Below are positions 24,911 through 33,551 of a stretch of DNA of 64,000 nucleotides, piece by piece. The position numbers were made by a program, and so were the translations under genes. A model generated the notes under the pieces. It made no database searches. It was given only the letters and a program-made list of their open reading frames with translations, and was not told where the DNA came from. Position 1 is the first letter of the stretch; each line of letters starts with the position of its first letter. Source of the stretch: Phycisphaerales bacterium (GTDB taxonomy: Bacteria; Planctomycetota; Phycisphaerae; Phycisphaerales; UBA1924); contig JAHDXL010000003.1 in assembly GCA_023382935.1 (NCBI GenBank), positions 241,559-305,558 of the forward strand, read 5' to 3'.

Positions 24911-26862
24911 GTGGATCGCATCGAGGTGGCGAGGGCTTCAGCCAGAGCGCGGTGAGCGTCGATACTCAGGCCTCCGCCGGGGCGGAGCGGTTCGAGTCCG
25001 TCGGCCGACAGCGCGTCATAGGCGTCGAACGGGTCGATGATCGGGGCCAGGCCGCGACACCAGCGGGCAGCGGCGGCGCGAAAGTGCTCGCGGAACTCGC
25101 GGTCGCCCACGGGCCGGGCGTCATCGGTAAGCGCGAGATGGAGGCGAGCGCTCGCGGCCGCGCAGGTGGACGCGATGCGCGCCAGGCAGGCGGAAAGGAA
25201 CGACTCGGCATCCACGCCTTCGACCTTTGGCAGTCTGGACGCGGCCACCGCGTCGTCCAGCCGAGTCGATGTGCCGGGCCAGTGCTCGAAGAAGCGGCGT
25301 TGCTGCTGCCGCACGCGCCATCCGGGCGAGGGGTCGCGGTGGTGGGCTTGAGCGTCTGCACCAGGAACCAGGCAGGCGCCGGCGGGATGGTGCCAACTGA
25401 GGCCCTCAAGCGCGCTCCAGAGGCTCGGAAGCAGGCGGGCAGGTTCGAGCGACGTAATTCCGAGCACCACGTCGGTGGGTTTGAAGTGTTCGAGCCCGAA
25501 GAGCAACCAGGCGTACAGACGTGAGACGCCCATGCCGGGATGCGTCAGGGCCAGGCAGGCGGTGCGCTCGCCGCGGGCGCTGAGCAGCGTTTCCAGCAGT
25601 CGCGGGGCGGAGGAAGGCATGGCCACGCCGGGGTCGGACATCGCGCCGCCATCGAGCATCAGGACGCGGCGCGGCGCGGCCAGTCTCGCGGGCGAAAGCG
25701 GATCGTGCACATCAAGCATGCCGAGTGCATTGGCGATGTGCATGGTCTGGCGTTCGTGGCGCGGGTCGTCGTGCGGCTCATGCACGGCCACAACCGCGCC
25801 GGGCTCCCACGTGCGCCAACCCAGGTCCGGATGAACCACGACAGGACGACGATCCAATCGGTGCACAGGCGCAGCATCGCGCCGGTGGCGCAGCCCGTAG
25901 TAGCACGGATGAATGGTGAGCACCACGCAGCAGCCGGGACCGAGTCGCTGGATATCCGACAGCAGGCGCTCCTGCGAGCAGAAGGGGAGCGGCTGGCCGC
26001 GGTCGAACCGCTGGTTCCAGCGCCAGCCATCGACCGAGCGGGTGGCGCCGTACTCGACGCGCACGCGCTTCTGCCAGAAAATGTCGTTGCCCTCGTACTC
26101 AAGTTCGAGGGCGCGCTCATCCAGCACATGGAGCATGGCGTGTCGGGCCTGGTGTTCAAGCGGCTCGGGCTGCTGCGCCAGGGCGTCGTCGCGCGGCCTG
26201 CCCTTGCGACGGCCCCTGAAGACCTCAAAGTTTTCGGCTCCGAATACGGCCTTGGACCCGTGCCCGACCGTGCCGTGCACGTCGAGACCAGCGGCGCGCA
26301 TCCATGCGATTTCGTCGGCCACGGCCGCGGCTCCGTCAATGCCGAAGCGCTGGTACATCTCCAGCGCGTTGGTGTGCAGCCCGACCTCGTGCCCGAGGGA
26401 CTGGATGCGCCGGTAGATGTGGGCCATGCAGGCGTGCCGGCGGAAGACCGCTTCGTCGAACGAGCCGTGGTAGAAGGCCGTGTGCAGGAAGTAGTAGGAA
26501 GTAGGGACGCCGAACTCGGCTTCGATCTCGGCGCTGCGTTCGGCTGCGACGACGTCGCCATCGACATCGTGGCGAATCGCCAGGCGCACGCGCGGCCCGC
26601 CATCGGGCCGGCGGCACAGTTCGCGGAGCGTGACCGGCTCGATGTGCGGCATCGCGGCGATGGACGCGATCAACTGCCGGTAGGCGCACAGCGGATAGGC
26701 GAAGGGGCGCGCCGTGTCCGTGAGCAGATGCAGCCCGTAGCCCTCGAACATGTTTGCATTGCAGGCGGCAAAGACCTGGTCGATAGTCCGACCCGAATCA
26801 ACGGCCCGAAAGGCCGCAAAACTCGGGGTGACGGCCGCGCAGGATGAGCCTGTTCCGCTCAC
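24904..26862 (-). CDS. Polysaccharide-deacetylase-like protein with a second hydrolase-like domain
   Basis: A 652-aa protein. Residues 75-320 resemble the NodB/polysaccharide-deacetylase fold (RLAIRHDVDGDVVAAE has the paired Asp, VGLHTNALEMYQRFGID the His motif, VVLTIHPCYYGLRH a late His). From about 390 a separate domain follows (LTHPGMGVSRLYAWLLFGLE, FKPTDVVLGITSLEPARLLP), possibly SGNH-like but without a clear GDS motif. The GTG start at 26862 overlaps the sulfotransferase stop by 4 bp. The pair suggests work on a glycan or on its sulfated derivative; the substrate is unknown. Confidence 0.6.
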   Translation of the reverse strand: MSGTGSSCAAVTPSFAAFRAVDSGRTIDQVFAACNANMFEGYGLHLLTDTARPFAYPLCAYRQLIASIAAMPHIEPVTLRELCRRPDGGPRVRLAIRHDVDGDVVAAERSAEIEAEFGVPTSYYFLHTAFYHGSFDEAVFRRHACMAHIYRRIQSLGHEVGLHTNALEMYQRFGIDGAAAVADEIAWMRAAGLDVHGTVGHGSKAVFGAENFEVFRGRRKGRPRDDALAQQPEPLEHQARHAMLHVLDERALELEYEGNDIFWQKRVRVEYGATRSVDGWRWNQRFDRGQPLPFCSQERLLSDIQRLGPGCCVVLTIHPCYYGLRHRRDAAPVHRLDRRPVVVHPDLGWRTWEPGAVVAVHEPHDDPRHERQTMHIANALGMLDVHDPLSPARLAAPRRVLMLDGGAMSDPGVAMPSSAPRLLETLLSARGERTACLALTHPGMGVSRLYAWLLFGLEHFKPTDVVLGITSLEPARLLPSLWSALEGLSWHHPAGACLVPGADAQAHHRDPSPGWRVRQQQRRFFEHWPGTSTRLDDAVAASRLPKVEGVDAESFLSACLARIASTCAAASARLHLALTDDARPVGDREFREHFRAAAARWCRGLAPIIDPFDAYDALSADGLEPLRPGGGLSIDAHRALAEALATSMRSTK

Positions 26863-27899
26863 GCCACACCTCGCGCCAGCACCCAGGCCATCGCCGCGGT
26901 GATGGCGAGCGAGAGCACCCACAAGCCTGCAGCGACGGCCAGCAGCGCACGCCGCCGACGCCCGAGATTGCGCAGGATCACGATCACCGGCGAATCAGGA
27001 GCGGCCGACAGCACCGGCGTTGGAGCCTTGCCTTCGAGGTCGGCTTCGAAGGCCTCGCGTTCTTGCGTGGTGAAGGCGTCGGGCGCATAACCCCAAGCGG
27101 CGTTGCCGTGGCCACAGAAGCGGTCGAAGTAGTAGAGTTCGCGACGTCCGAGTTCGTCGCGCCACCGGTGATCGTCGAAGGCGGCCTGTCCCTGGCGCAT
27201 CTGATCGAACTGCCCCTCGTAGAAGGCACGGTCTTTGAAGTTGGGCACCGGCAGGCCCTGGAAGAACTTGAGCAGGGCGATGGTGCCGGCGTTGCCCGAG
27301 GTGATGTGATGGTCGAACTTCCAGTATTCCAGCGCGTCGCGAGGATACTCGATGCCGAGATAGCACCCGACGCGGTCAAGCGAGTCACGTTGGGCACCCA
27401 GAAAGTCTTCATAGCGGAAGCAGAGTAGGTCGTCGCGGTCATCCTCCATCGGGAAGCGGTGGAAGAGGTGCTGCACGTGCTCGGTGATCGCATCGTGCAG
27501 GTCAATCTTGAGGTGACGCGCAAAACTGCACGCCAGCGCACGCCCGTCACGCACCACGCGGATGGGCCTGATGCGCAGGTCAGGGTGGCACAGTTCGGCC
27601 TGCTCGTGCGCGGGCGTGGGGTTGTTGATGACGATGATGTCGCGTTGCGCGTGGTCGGCCAGTTGGAGATAAAAGTTGGCCTTGGGGTCGTAGCGCCGGG
27701 CAAATCCGCTCCAGAACGGGCAATCGCGCCCATGCACGCGGCAGGCGTCTTCAAAGTTCTTCTCGCGGAGCGCCCACACGCGATCGGGCGGGCCGAGGGT
27801 GAAGGCGCGGTCGTGCGAGCCGAGCAGGAGGCACAGCCAGGTGGTGCCCGTGTAACTCGGTGAAGAAATCTGGACGACGGTGACGGGGCTGGATCGCAT
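26859..27899 (-). CDS. Sulfotransferase-family protein with C-terminal membrane anchor
   Basis: A 346-aa protein. The PAPS 5'-phosphosulfate loop is SPSYTGTTWLCLLLGS near residues 13-28 and the 3'-phosphate-binding region is IRPIRVVRDGRALACSFARH near 115-135. A late helix, ALLAVAAGLWVLSLAITAAM, forms a single C-terminal transmembrane segment, so the catalytic part should face the cytosol, where PAPS is made. ATG 27899 is chosen, since the N-terminal 14 codons before it lack family similarity. It is coupled by a 4-bp overlap to the deacetylase-like gene downstream. Confidence 0.8.
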   Translation of the reverse strand: MRSSPVTVVQISSPSYTGTTWLCLLLGSHDRAFTLGPPDRVWALREKNFEDACRVHGRDCPFWSGFARRYDPKANFYLQLADHAQRDIIVINNPTPAHEQAELCHPDLRIRPIRVVRDGRALACSFARHLKIDLHDAITEHVQHLFHRFPMEDDRDDLLCFRYEDFLGAQRDSLDRVGCYLGIEYPRDALEYWKFDHHITSGNAGTIALLKFFQGLPVPNFKDRAFYEGQFDQMRQGQAAFDDHRWRDELGRRELYYFDRFCGHGNAAWGYAPDAFTTQEREAFEADLEGKAPTPVLSAAPDSPVIVILRNLGRRRRALLAVAAGLWVLSLAITAAMAWVLARGVA

Positions 27900-27942
27900 G
27901 GCGACGGCGCGATGGTACGCGCCGCTCTGCGGGCAGCGCATG

Positions 27943-27968
27943 AAAAAGGCCGGGAGAAGTTCCCGGCC
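27943..27968 (-). terminator. Intrinsic terminator of the small gene at 27992
   Basis: On the minus strand a 9-bp GGCCGGGAA/TTCCCGGCC-type stem is followed by five T. It lies 25 bp past the stop of the 75-aa gene and before the sulfotransferase start, so the small gene is a separate unit. Confidence 0.85.
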
Positions 27969-27991
27969 TGTGCTTGCGTCTGGAATCGTGC

Positions 27992-28219
27992 TCAGGCGGC
28001 TCGAGGTCCGTCGTCCTCGGCCTCGGAGCGCCGGAAAGGCAGCGGATCGAGCAGTTCGTCGATGCGATCGAGCACCTTCTGCACTCGCTCGACCGCCAGT
28101 TCGGCATCGTGCGGGCGGCGGGCGCGTCGCGCGGGCGGTTGGCGGGCAAAGTCCGCAAACCGGAAGGTCGGCGGGGCGTCCAGATCGGGGTCGTCACGAT
28201 GGAGTCTGGGGTACGGCAT
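27992..28219 (-). CDS. Small hypothetical protein
   Basis: A 75-aa protein with an acidic, Pro-rich start (RLHRDDPDLDAPPTFRFADF), an Arg-rich centre and a C-terminal helix (AVERVQKVLDRIDELLDPL). A perfect GGGAGG lies 6 nt upstream of the ATG and an intrinsic terminator follows, which supports a real, independently transcribed gene. No family recognised. Confidence 0.65.
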   Translation of the reverse strand: MPYPRLHRDDPDLDAPPTFRFADFARQPPARRARRPHDAELAVERVQKVLDRIDELLDPLPFRRSEAEDDGPRAA

Positions 28220-28396
28220 GGCAAACCTCCCGCGATGGATCCGGGGTGGCATCGGCATGCCGTCATCCAGAGATGAACCTGAAGGCCGGTTGAGTCCGTT
28301 CGGGCCTTCAGGTCGTTCGGATTGGGGCGTCCGTGCCTCCCGCCTGGGAACCTGTCCGGGCGGAATATCGGAGGATGGGGGGGCAGGGCTGAAGAG

Positions 28397-29122
28397 TCAC
28401 TCGGCCTGCGCAGGGGCCGGGGATGGAGGAGCGCCGGGGTTGCGCCGTCCGACCTTTGGCTCGGTGCCGCGGAGCAAACGTCCGAGATTGGCGCGGTGTT
28501 TCCAGATGACCAGGCAAGCCAGGGCGACCGAGACGAGCAGGAAGGGGCCGCCGGCTGTAACCCAATCGCTGACAAGTGGTTGCTGATTTGCGTCCGTGAC
28601 GTTCTCCGCCGTCTTGAACTCGAGGTAGACCCAGATGGGGATGGTGGCGGCGGCCACGCAGGAGCCGGCGGAAACATAACGCCACAACGCCAGCACGAGC
28701 AGAAAGACCAGCAATCCGCCCACGGCTGGGAGGGTCATGATGGGATAAATACCAAGCAGGGCCCCCACTCCGGTGGCCACACCCTTGCCCCCCCGAAAGC
28801 CCACAAAGGGGCTGAACATGTGTCCGAGAACCGGGGCGATCATGACGGTCAGCAGCCCGCAGGCGTGGGGCGTGGGCAAGTCGAATCGCCCCAGCGTGCC
28901 AGCCAGGTACCCCACCGTCAGCGTGGGCACAAGCCCCTTGAGCATGTCGAGGAAAAAGCAGAGAAGGAAAAACCGGAAGCCGAGCAGGCGCCCAACGTTG
29001 GTTGCTCCGATGTTGCGTGAGCCGGCGGCCCGGATGTCGACGCCTCGGCACCTGCCGATGATGACGCCGAAGGGGATCGACCCCACCGTCAGCCCAAAGA
29101 GGAAACCAAGAGCCCAGATCAT
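28397..29122 (-). CDS. plsY: Glycerol-3-phosphate acyltransferase PlsY
   Basis: A 241-aa membrane enzyme that transfers acyl groups from acyl-phosphate to glycerol-3-phosphate, the first step of phospholipid synthesis. The three PlsY motifs are present: GSIPFG...RAAGSRNIGATNVGR, GHMFSPFVGFRGGKGVATGVG and the ALWRYVS region. Its start ATG overlaps the tmk stop by 4 bp. Compared with typical PlsY (about 200 aa) it has an extra hydrophilic C-terminal tail of about 30 residues. Confidence 0.95.
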   Translation of the reverse strand: MIWALGFLFGLTVGSIPFGVIIGRCRGVDIRAAGSRNIGATNVGRLLGFRFFLLCFFLDMLKGLVPTLTVGYLAGTLGRFDLPTPHACGLLTVMIAPVLGHMFSPFVGFRGGKGVATGVGALLGIYPIMTLPAVGGLLVFLLVLALWRYVSAGSCVAAATIPIWVYLEFKTAENVTDANQQPLVSDWVTAGGPFLLVSVALACLVIWKHRANLGRLLRGTEPKVGRRNPGAPPSPAPAQAE

Positions 29123-29769
29123 GAGGCTCTCCGCGGGAGGCGCTGGTCGAGCACGCCAAGCAGAGAGACCCAGACCTGCTTCTCGCTGGCGCGGGCATCA
29201 ATGACGGCGTAGGTGGGATCCAGCCGCGCCTGCTTGAGATAGCCTTCACGGACGCGCGCGTGAAACGCCTGCCCCTTGGCTTCCATGCGATCGAGCAGCG
29301 GATTGAGCCTGGTGGCGGCAGTGGCCTGATCGACGTCGAAGATGATGATCAGGTTGGGGCTGACGCCCCCGGTGGCGATGCGGGCGACGGCCAGGATGTC
29401 ATCGGTCGGCAGTCCGCCGGCATGGCCCTGGTAGGCGAGGGTGGAACTGACGAACCGATCGGCCAGCACGGGACGCCGGGCGGCAATGGCGGGGGCAATA
29501 AGGCGTTCGACGAGTTGCGCGCGGCTGGCCATATAGAGCAGCATCTCGCAGCGGATGCTCATCACCTCATCGTGGTGCTCAAGCAGGACCGAGCGGATGT
29601 GCTCGCCGACGATGGTGCCGCCGGGTTCGCGAACCTCGCACGGGTCGACGCCGTGGGCGCGCAGTTCCGAGAGCAGGCGTCGAAACTGCGTAGTCTTGCC
29701 CGAGCCGTCGGGCCCGTCAAAGACGATGAACTGGCCGGCAAAGCGCGGCGCCAGAGATGCAAAATCCAC
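29119..29769 (-). CDS. tmk: Thymidylate kinase
   Basis: A 216-aa kinase converting dTMP to dTDP. P-loop FIVFDGPDGSGKTTQ near residue 13-27, the REPGGT motif that binds dTMP near 49, the DRFVSSTLAYQG segment near 105 and the LID region around DRMEAKGQAFHARVREGY. GTG 29769 follows GAGGAG with 7-nt spacing. Coupled to plsY by a 4-bp overlap. Confidence 0.95.
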   Translation of the reverse strand: MDFASLAPRFAGQFIVFDGPDGSGKTTQFRRLLSELRAHGVDPCEVREPGGTIVGEHIRSVLLEHHDEVMSIRCEMLLYMASRAQLVERLIAPAIAARRPVLADRFVSSTLAYQGHAGGLPTDDILAVARIATGGVSPNLIIIFDVDQATAATRLNPLLDRMEAKGQAFHARVREGYLKQARLDPTYAVIDARASEKQVWVSLLGVLDQRLPRRAS

Positions 29770-29801
29770 GGTTGGGCTCCTCACCGCAGCGAGTGTAGCG
29801 A

Positions 29802-32354
29802 TCAGGAGTCGGGCGGCACGGCCGCGAGGTTTTCCAGACGCCGGCGCCAGGGGTCGCCGCCCAGATCGGGATCGAGAAGCCGCAGCCGGAACAGGTGGGC
29901 CTGCAAGGCATCGGCCTGAGCAGAATCGGAGGCAATGGCCTCGAGCAGTAGTGTCCAAGCCTGCCAGTGTTCAGGACGATCGGGGCGAAGGGCCGAAGCC
30001 TGGTATTCCAAGATGGACAACGCCTCGTCGCGCCGGCCGACGCCGAGCAGGGCCTGGGCGCGGAGGAGGCTTACTTCCGCGTCGCGGGAGGCGAGCGGTT
30101 CGAGGGCACGCAGCGCCGATGCCGGATCACCTGGCAACAGGGCGCGCCCGAGGCGACGGCGCAGCGCGTCCGAGCGTCCGTCGTCCAGTCGTTCGAGCAA
30201 CGCCACGCCCGAGGCGAGCAGGCCGGGGTCCGAGGCTGATTCGAGCAGTTTCCAGACCAGGTCGGCGGCGGGACGGGCCGCAGCAGACGCGGGCGAGATG
30301 TCGACGAGCACACGCAGCGAGGCCCGGGTATCCAGATGGGAAGCCAGTTCGAGGCGCCAGGCGTCGGCGGACGAGTGGTCGGAGGCCGCATCGATCAGGT
30401 GCGCGAGCAGCGCGACGCGACGCTCGGTCTGGCCGTCAGGCGTCAGATCGAGCGCGACGATCAGGGCGTCAATGGCGCGGGCGTCTCTGGGATATGCGGT
30501 CGAGAAGCGCTCCAGCAGCGCGGGGGCACGCGGGTCGGACCGGTCCCGCGCCAGCACCGCCGCCTCCCAGAGTGCATCGCGGACGACGGACGCTTCATCG
30601 GCGCGGGCGGTGCGATCGGCCAGTTGCAGCAACAGTTCGATGGCCTCGCGCGGACGGTCCGGGGCCAGCCCCATGCCGCGTGCGAAAAGCACGGGCGTGG
30701 GAAAGCCGTCGAGTTTGAGCCCGTCGGTCGCGGAGGCAACAAGCCGCCAGACGATCGGGTCGCGGCGTTGATCGGAGGAGGCCCAGGCGAGCAGGGCGTC
30801 GAAAGCCCGCGCAGAGGTCGCCGGTTCGCTGAGCAGGCGTCGGGCCGAGGCCTCGGCGACCAGTTGGGCCCAGTCGTCGGCCGGCGCCAGCGCCGAGCCG
30901 AGATCGAAGCGAACCCTCAACAGGCCGAGTTCTTCGGCAAGCGCTTCGGACAGGCCCAGCACGCCGATATCGGCACCCAACCCGTCGGCGACGGATCGCG
31001 CCTGCTCGACACGCCCGGCCAGTGCCAGCGCGTGCGCCAGCATCAGCCGCCGGGCGGCGTCGGCCTCGGCATCGACCACAAAGATCGCTTCGAGTCTTTC
31101 GGCGGCCTGGGCTGCGGCCGCCGCGTCGTCGCGCAGCGCGGCGTCGAGAAGGGCGGCGCGGGCCGCGAGCGAACCGGCCGCGTGATCATCGACACCCTCG
31201 GCCAGCACCTCGCGCACCCGGTTGACGGCCTGCTGCACGCGGACACGCTGCTCGGGCAGCGCCAAACCGTACAGCACATGCAGATCATCGGCCCCCAGCG
31301 AACGCAACGCCTCGCGGGCGCGGCGGATCTGAGCCTCCTGGCGCGTGGCTCGCGGAATGGCCTGGTCCTGGACGCCCTCGTCGGCCAGATCATCCAGCGA
31401 CAGGACGCGGAAGGATCCGGGCCCGTCGCCGTGCGCATCGGCAATGGCCGACATCAGCCCCGTCGGGTCATCCTCCAAGAACTGAATGGTCTTGATGACC
31501 ACGGGGCGCAGCCCGGTGCGGCGCGAGCGCGGGTTGAGGCGATCGAGCGAGGCCAGCGTCGAGTCGACGCCCTGCCCCCACTCCGTGTTCGGGCCGGATC
31601 GCTGAAACCCGCGCGCCAGGAAGAACACCACGTCCGGGCGCGGCTCAATCGTCAGGGCGCGCTCGAGTCCGGCGATCGGATCGGAGCGGCCGGAGACGAC
31701 CACATCGCGCAGTCGCGCAATGGCGCTTTCGCGCGTACTGGGCAGGGCGCGAAGGAGTGGATCGGAACGATCACCGGTTGGGAGCATCTGCACGTCAGAG
31801 CCGCCTTCGGGCAGTCCGCGCACGAGGATGACCTGGAAATACTGCGTGGGGCTGAGGCGTGCGATCGACTGCGCCAGGCGGGCGCGGACAAAAGCGTAGG
31901 AACTAACCATCGAGCCGGATGCATCGACGACATAGACGACGCGCCGTGCCGCCTGGGCCGAGACGCCGGCGAATGACACGGCCCGCTGCGGCTGGCTTTC
32001 CGAGGCCGCGGACACCACGGCCGAACGCGGTTGAGCGAGGGCCGGCGGCGCCTGGCGCGCCAGGCCGGTGGCACGCCCAGTCAGTTCCGGAGTTGGCGCT
32101 GCCTTCGGCGAGAATGTGGAGCCGCCCGCGAAGGCAGTCTGGGAAGGCGCCTGGGGCTCGATTTGCGGCGACTCGGGCATCGGTGCGGGCGCAATGGCCA
32201 CGTCGGTCAGACGCGGACGCTCGCCGGGGCGCGAGGCGATGGTCACCGTGGCCGCGAGCACAAGGGCCAGCAAGCCGAGATGCACGGCGGCAGACGCGAT
32301 GGAAGGAACGAACAGTCGCGCGAGCAGTCCTTGCTGTCGCGGGCGATCGGTCAA
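29802..32354 (-). CDS. VWA-domain membrane-anchored protein with helical-repeat C-terminus
   Basis: An 850-aa protein: an N-terminal transmembrane segment (SAAVHLGLLALVLAATVTIA), a Pro/Ala-rich linker to residue 135, then a von Willebrand factor A domain (RRVVYVVDASGSMVSSYAFV) with an intact MIDAS DxSxS. From about 370 onward the rest is alanine/arginine-rich helical repeats resembling TPR units (RLMLAHALALAGRVEQARSV). It probably uses a metal-dependent adhesion site to assemble a surface or envelope complex. Its ATG overlaps the DoxX gene stop by 4 bp. Confidence 0.8.
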   Translation of the reverse strand: MTDRPRQQGLLARLFVPSIASAAVHLGLLALVLAATVTIASRPGERPRLTDVAIAPAPMPESPQIEPQAPSQTAFAGGSTFSPKAAPTPELTGRATGLARQAPPALAQPRSAVVSAASESQPQRAVSFAGVSAQAARRVVYVVDASGSMVSSYAFVRARLAQSIARLSPTQYFQVILVRGLPEGGSDVQMLPTGDRSDPLLRALPSTRESAIARLRDVVVSGRSDPIAGLERALTIEPRPDVVFFLARGFQRSGPNTEWGQGVDSTLASLDRLNPRSRRTGLRPVVIKTIQFLEDDPTGLMSAIADAHGDGPGSFRVLSLDDLADEGVQDQAIPRATRQEAQIRRAREALRSLGADDLHVLYGLALPEQRVRVQQAVNRVREVLAEGVDDHAAGSLAARAALLDAALRDDAAAAAQAAERLEAIFVVDAEADAARRLMLAHALALAGRVEQARSVADGLGADIGVLGLSEALAEELGLLRVRFDLGSALAPADDWAQLVAEASARRLLSEPATSARAFDALLAWASSDQRRDPIVWRLVASATDGLKLDGFPTPVLFARGMGLAPDRPREAIELLLQLADRTARADEASVVRDALWEAAVLARDRSDPRAPALLERFSTAYPRDARAIDALIVALDLTPDGQTERRVALLAHLIDAASDHSSADAWRLELASHLDTRASLRVLVDISPASAAARPAADLVWKLLESASDPGLLASGVALLERLDDGRSDALRRRLGRALLPGDPASALRALEPLASRDAEVSLLRAQALLGVGRRDEALSILEYQASALRPDRPEHWQAWTLLLEAIASDSAQADALQAHLFRLRLLDPDLGGDPWRRRLENLAAVPPDS

Positions 32355-33097
32355 TCGTGCTTCTCGCTGGTCTCAACGGCGCGCGGGCGCGGGCCGCCGA
32401 AGATGATGCGATCGAGGCTCAGCCCGCCGGCGCCGAGGAAGAAGACCGCGCCGGCCGCGCCAAGCAACGACAGTTGCCAGAGCAGGGGCATCCACACCGG
32501 CTTGCCGGAGGCGTCGTGATCGAACGCCCCGTGCGCGGGTAGAATTCCGAACAGCGCATGGCCCGATTGCACCGCCGGCCCGATCTCGGTCAGCCAGATG
32601 GCGCCGAGCATTACGCCCACCAGTCCCAGCGCGCTGAGGCGTGTGAACAGCCCCAGCAGCAACGCCATGCCGCCGACCAATTCGGTGACCGCAACGGCGT
32701 ACGCGAGATAGACAGGCCACCTGCCCTTGGCCAGTTCGAGAGGCCAGATCGGCTTGGGCTCCACGCCATCGTCATTGAACGGGGGGCGGGCCGCCTGATC
32801 GAGCAAGATGGCCAGCCTGAGCACAGGCCGGGCCTGTACGCCCTCTGGAAACTGCCCCGGAAGGTACTTGGGCGCGGCGTCGGTGGTGGCACCGAGATCG
32901 CCAGACGGCGCCGGGCTGAGCGGAGCGACGGCAGGGGCTTCAATCGCGCCCATGTTGGCCAGCGCGGCGCCCTGCTCGGGCGTGAACTGGTGCGTGGGCA
33001 ACAACATGCCCGCACCGGCCCAAATGAAGGTGATCGCCAGCACCACCCGGAGGATGAACGGCGACAGGGTCAGTCCGATGGAATCGCGAAGGCGCAT
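32351..33097 (-). CDS. DoxX-family membrane protein
   Basis: A 248-aa membrane protein with four transmembrane helices in DoxX order: PFILRVVLAITFIWAGAGML, then a long loop of about 85 residues, VYLAYAVAVTELVGGMALLL, SALGLVGVMLGAIWLTEIGP and LWQLSLLGAAGAVFFLGAGG. DoxX proteins are associated with thiol or respiratory metabolism, but a precise function is not known. AGGAGGAAGC precedes ATG 33097. It is the first gene of a two-gene unit with the VWA protein. Confidence 0.82.
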   Translation of the reverse strand: MRLRDSIGLTLSPFILRVVLAITFIWAGAGMLLPTHQFTPEQGAALANMGAIEAPAVAPLSPAPSGDLGATTDAAPKYLPGQFPEGVQARPVLRLAILLDQAARPPFNDDGVEPKPIWPLELAKGRWPVYLAYAVAVTELVGGMALLLGLFTRLSALGLVGVMLGAIWLTEIGPAVQSGHALFGILPAHGAFDHDASGKPVWMPLLWQLSLLGAAGAVFFLGAGGLSLDRIIFGGPRPRAVETSEKHD

Positions 33098-33178
33098 GCT
33101 TCCTCCTGACTCATCGTATCGGCCGGTGATGGCGTGGATCGACACCGGCGCCAGAAAGGCCGTAGAGTCGAGGGCCGA

Positions 33179-33262
33179 GCGGGTGTGGCGGAACTGGCAG
33201 ACGCGCGGGATTTAGGTTCCCGTGCCCGAAAGGGCTTGCAGGTTCGATTCCTGTCACCCGCA
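33179..33262 (+). tRNA. tRNA-Leu (anticodon UAG)
   Basis: The acceptor stem GCGGGTG pairs with CACCCGC, the discriminator is A, the anticodon stem CGGGA/TCCCG encloses loop TTTAGGT with anticodon TAG, a class II long variable arm (GCCCGAAAGGGC) is present and the T arm reads GGTTCGATTCC. The mature CCA end is not encoded. It is the last chromosomal gene before the prophage. Confidence 0.95.
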
Positions 33263-33276
33263 TTGGATGCGTGATC

Positions 33277-33427
33277 GGCAGGAAAACAGTGCGCGGCGGG
33301 GGAGCGGGGGGGAGCGGGATGTATCTTATTGACGCGGCTCGACTTATGACAATGTTCGGGTGTGTGTCATAAATCCCGCGCGATGGGGGGCGGCGCGATG
33401 GGCGTGGGCAAGAAATAGTGCGCGGCG
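33277..33427. repeat. Candidate prophage left end with repeated binding-site-like motifs
   Basis: A direct repeat ending AGTGCGCGGCG occurs at 33277-33298 and 33407-33427. Between the copies lie TGTATCTTATTG at 33320 (TG start and TGTAT as at Mu ends), TTATTGACG near 33326, TTATGACA at 33344-33351 and its inverse TGTCATAA at 33365-33372. The AT-rich character contrasts with the G-rich host flank. The pattern fits an array of transposase sites, but the other phage end is not in the window for comparison. Confidence 0.45.
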
Positions 33428-33458
33428 CCCGCGTTGACGTGGCCGTGAAGGGCCTTCA

Positions 33459-33497
33459 TGCGCAAACCGGTCTGCGCATTGCGCATCGGTCTGCGCA
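33459..33497. repeat. Four TGCGCA palindromes before the first prophage gene
   Basis: TGCGCA occurs at 33459, 33473, 33480 and 33492, with GGTCTGCGCAT duplicated. It lies about 60 bp past the 3' end of the early operon. It may be a protein-binding array or part of the left-end region. Confidence 0.4.
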
Positions 33498-33551
33498 TGC
33501 GTTCGGCACCGCTTGTGGGGAGAGAGCGAATAGGGAAGAGTGCCCGGTGCA

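Noticed and set aside
33179-33262. Integrase-type attachment site at the tRNA
   Set aside because: No tyrosine integrase is present and the tRNA 3' end is not duplicated in the window; the element is a MuA-type transposing phage.
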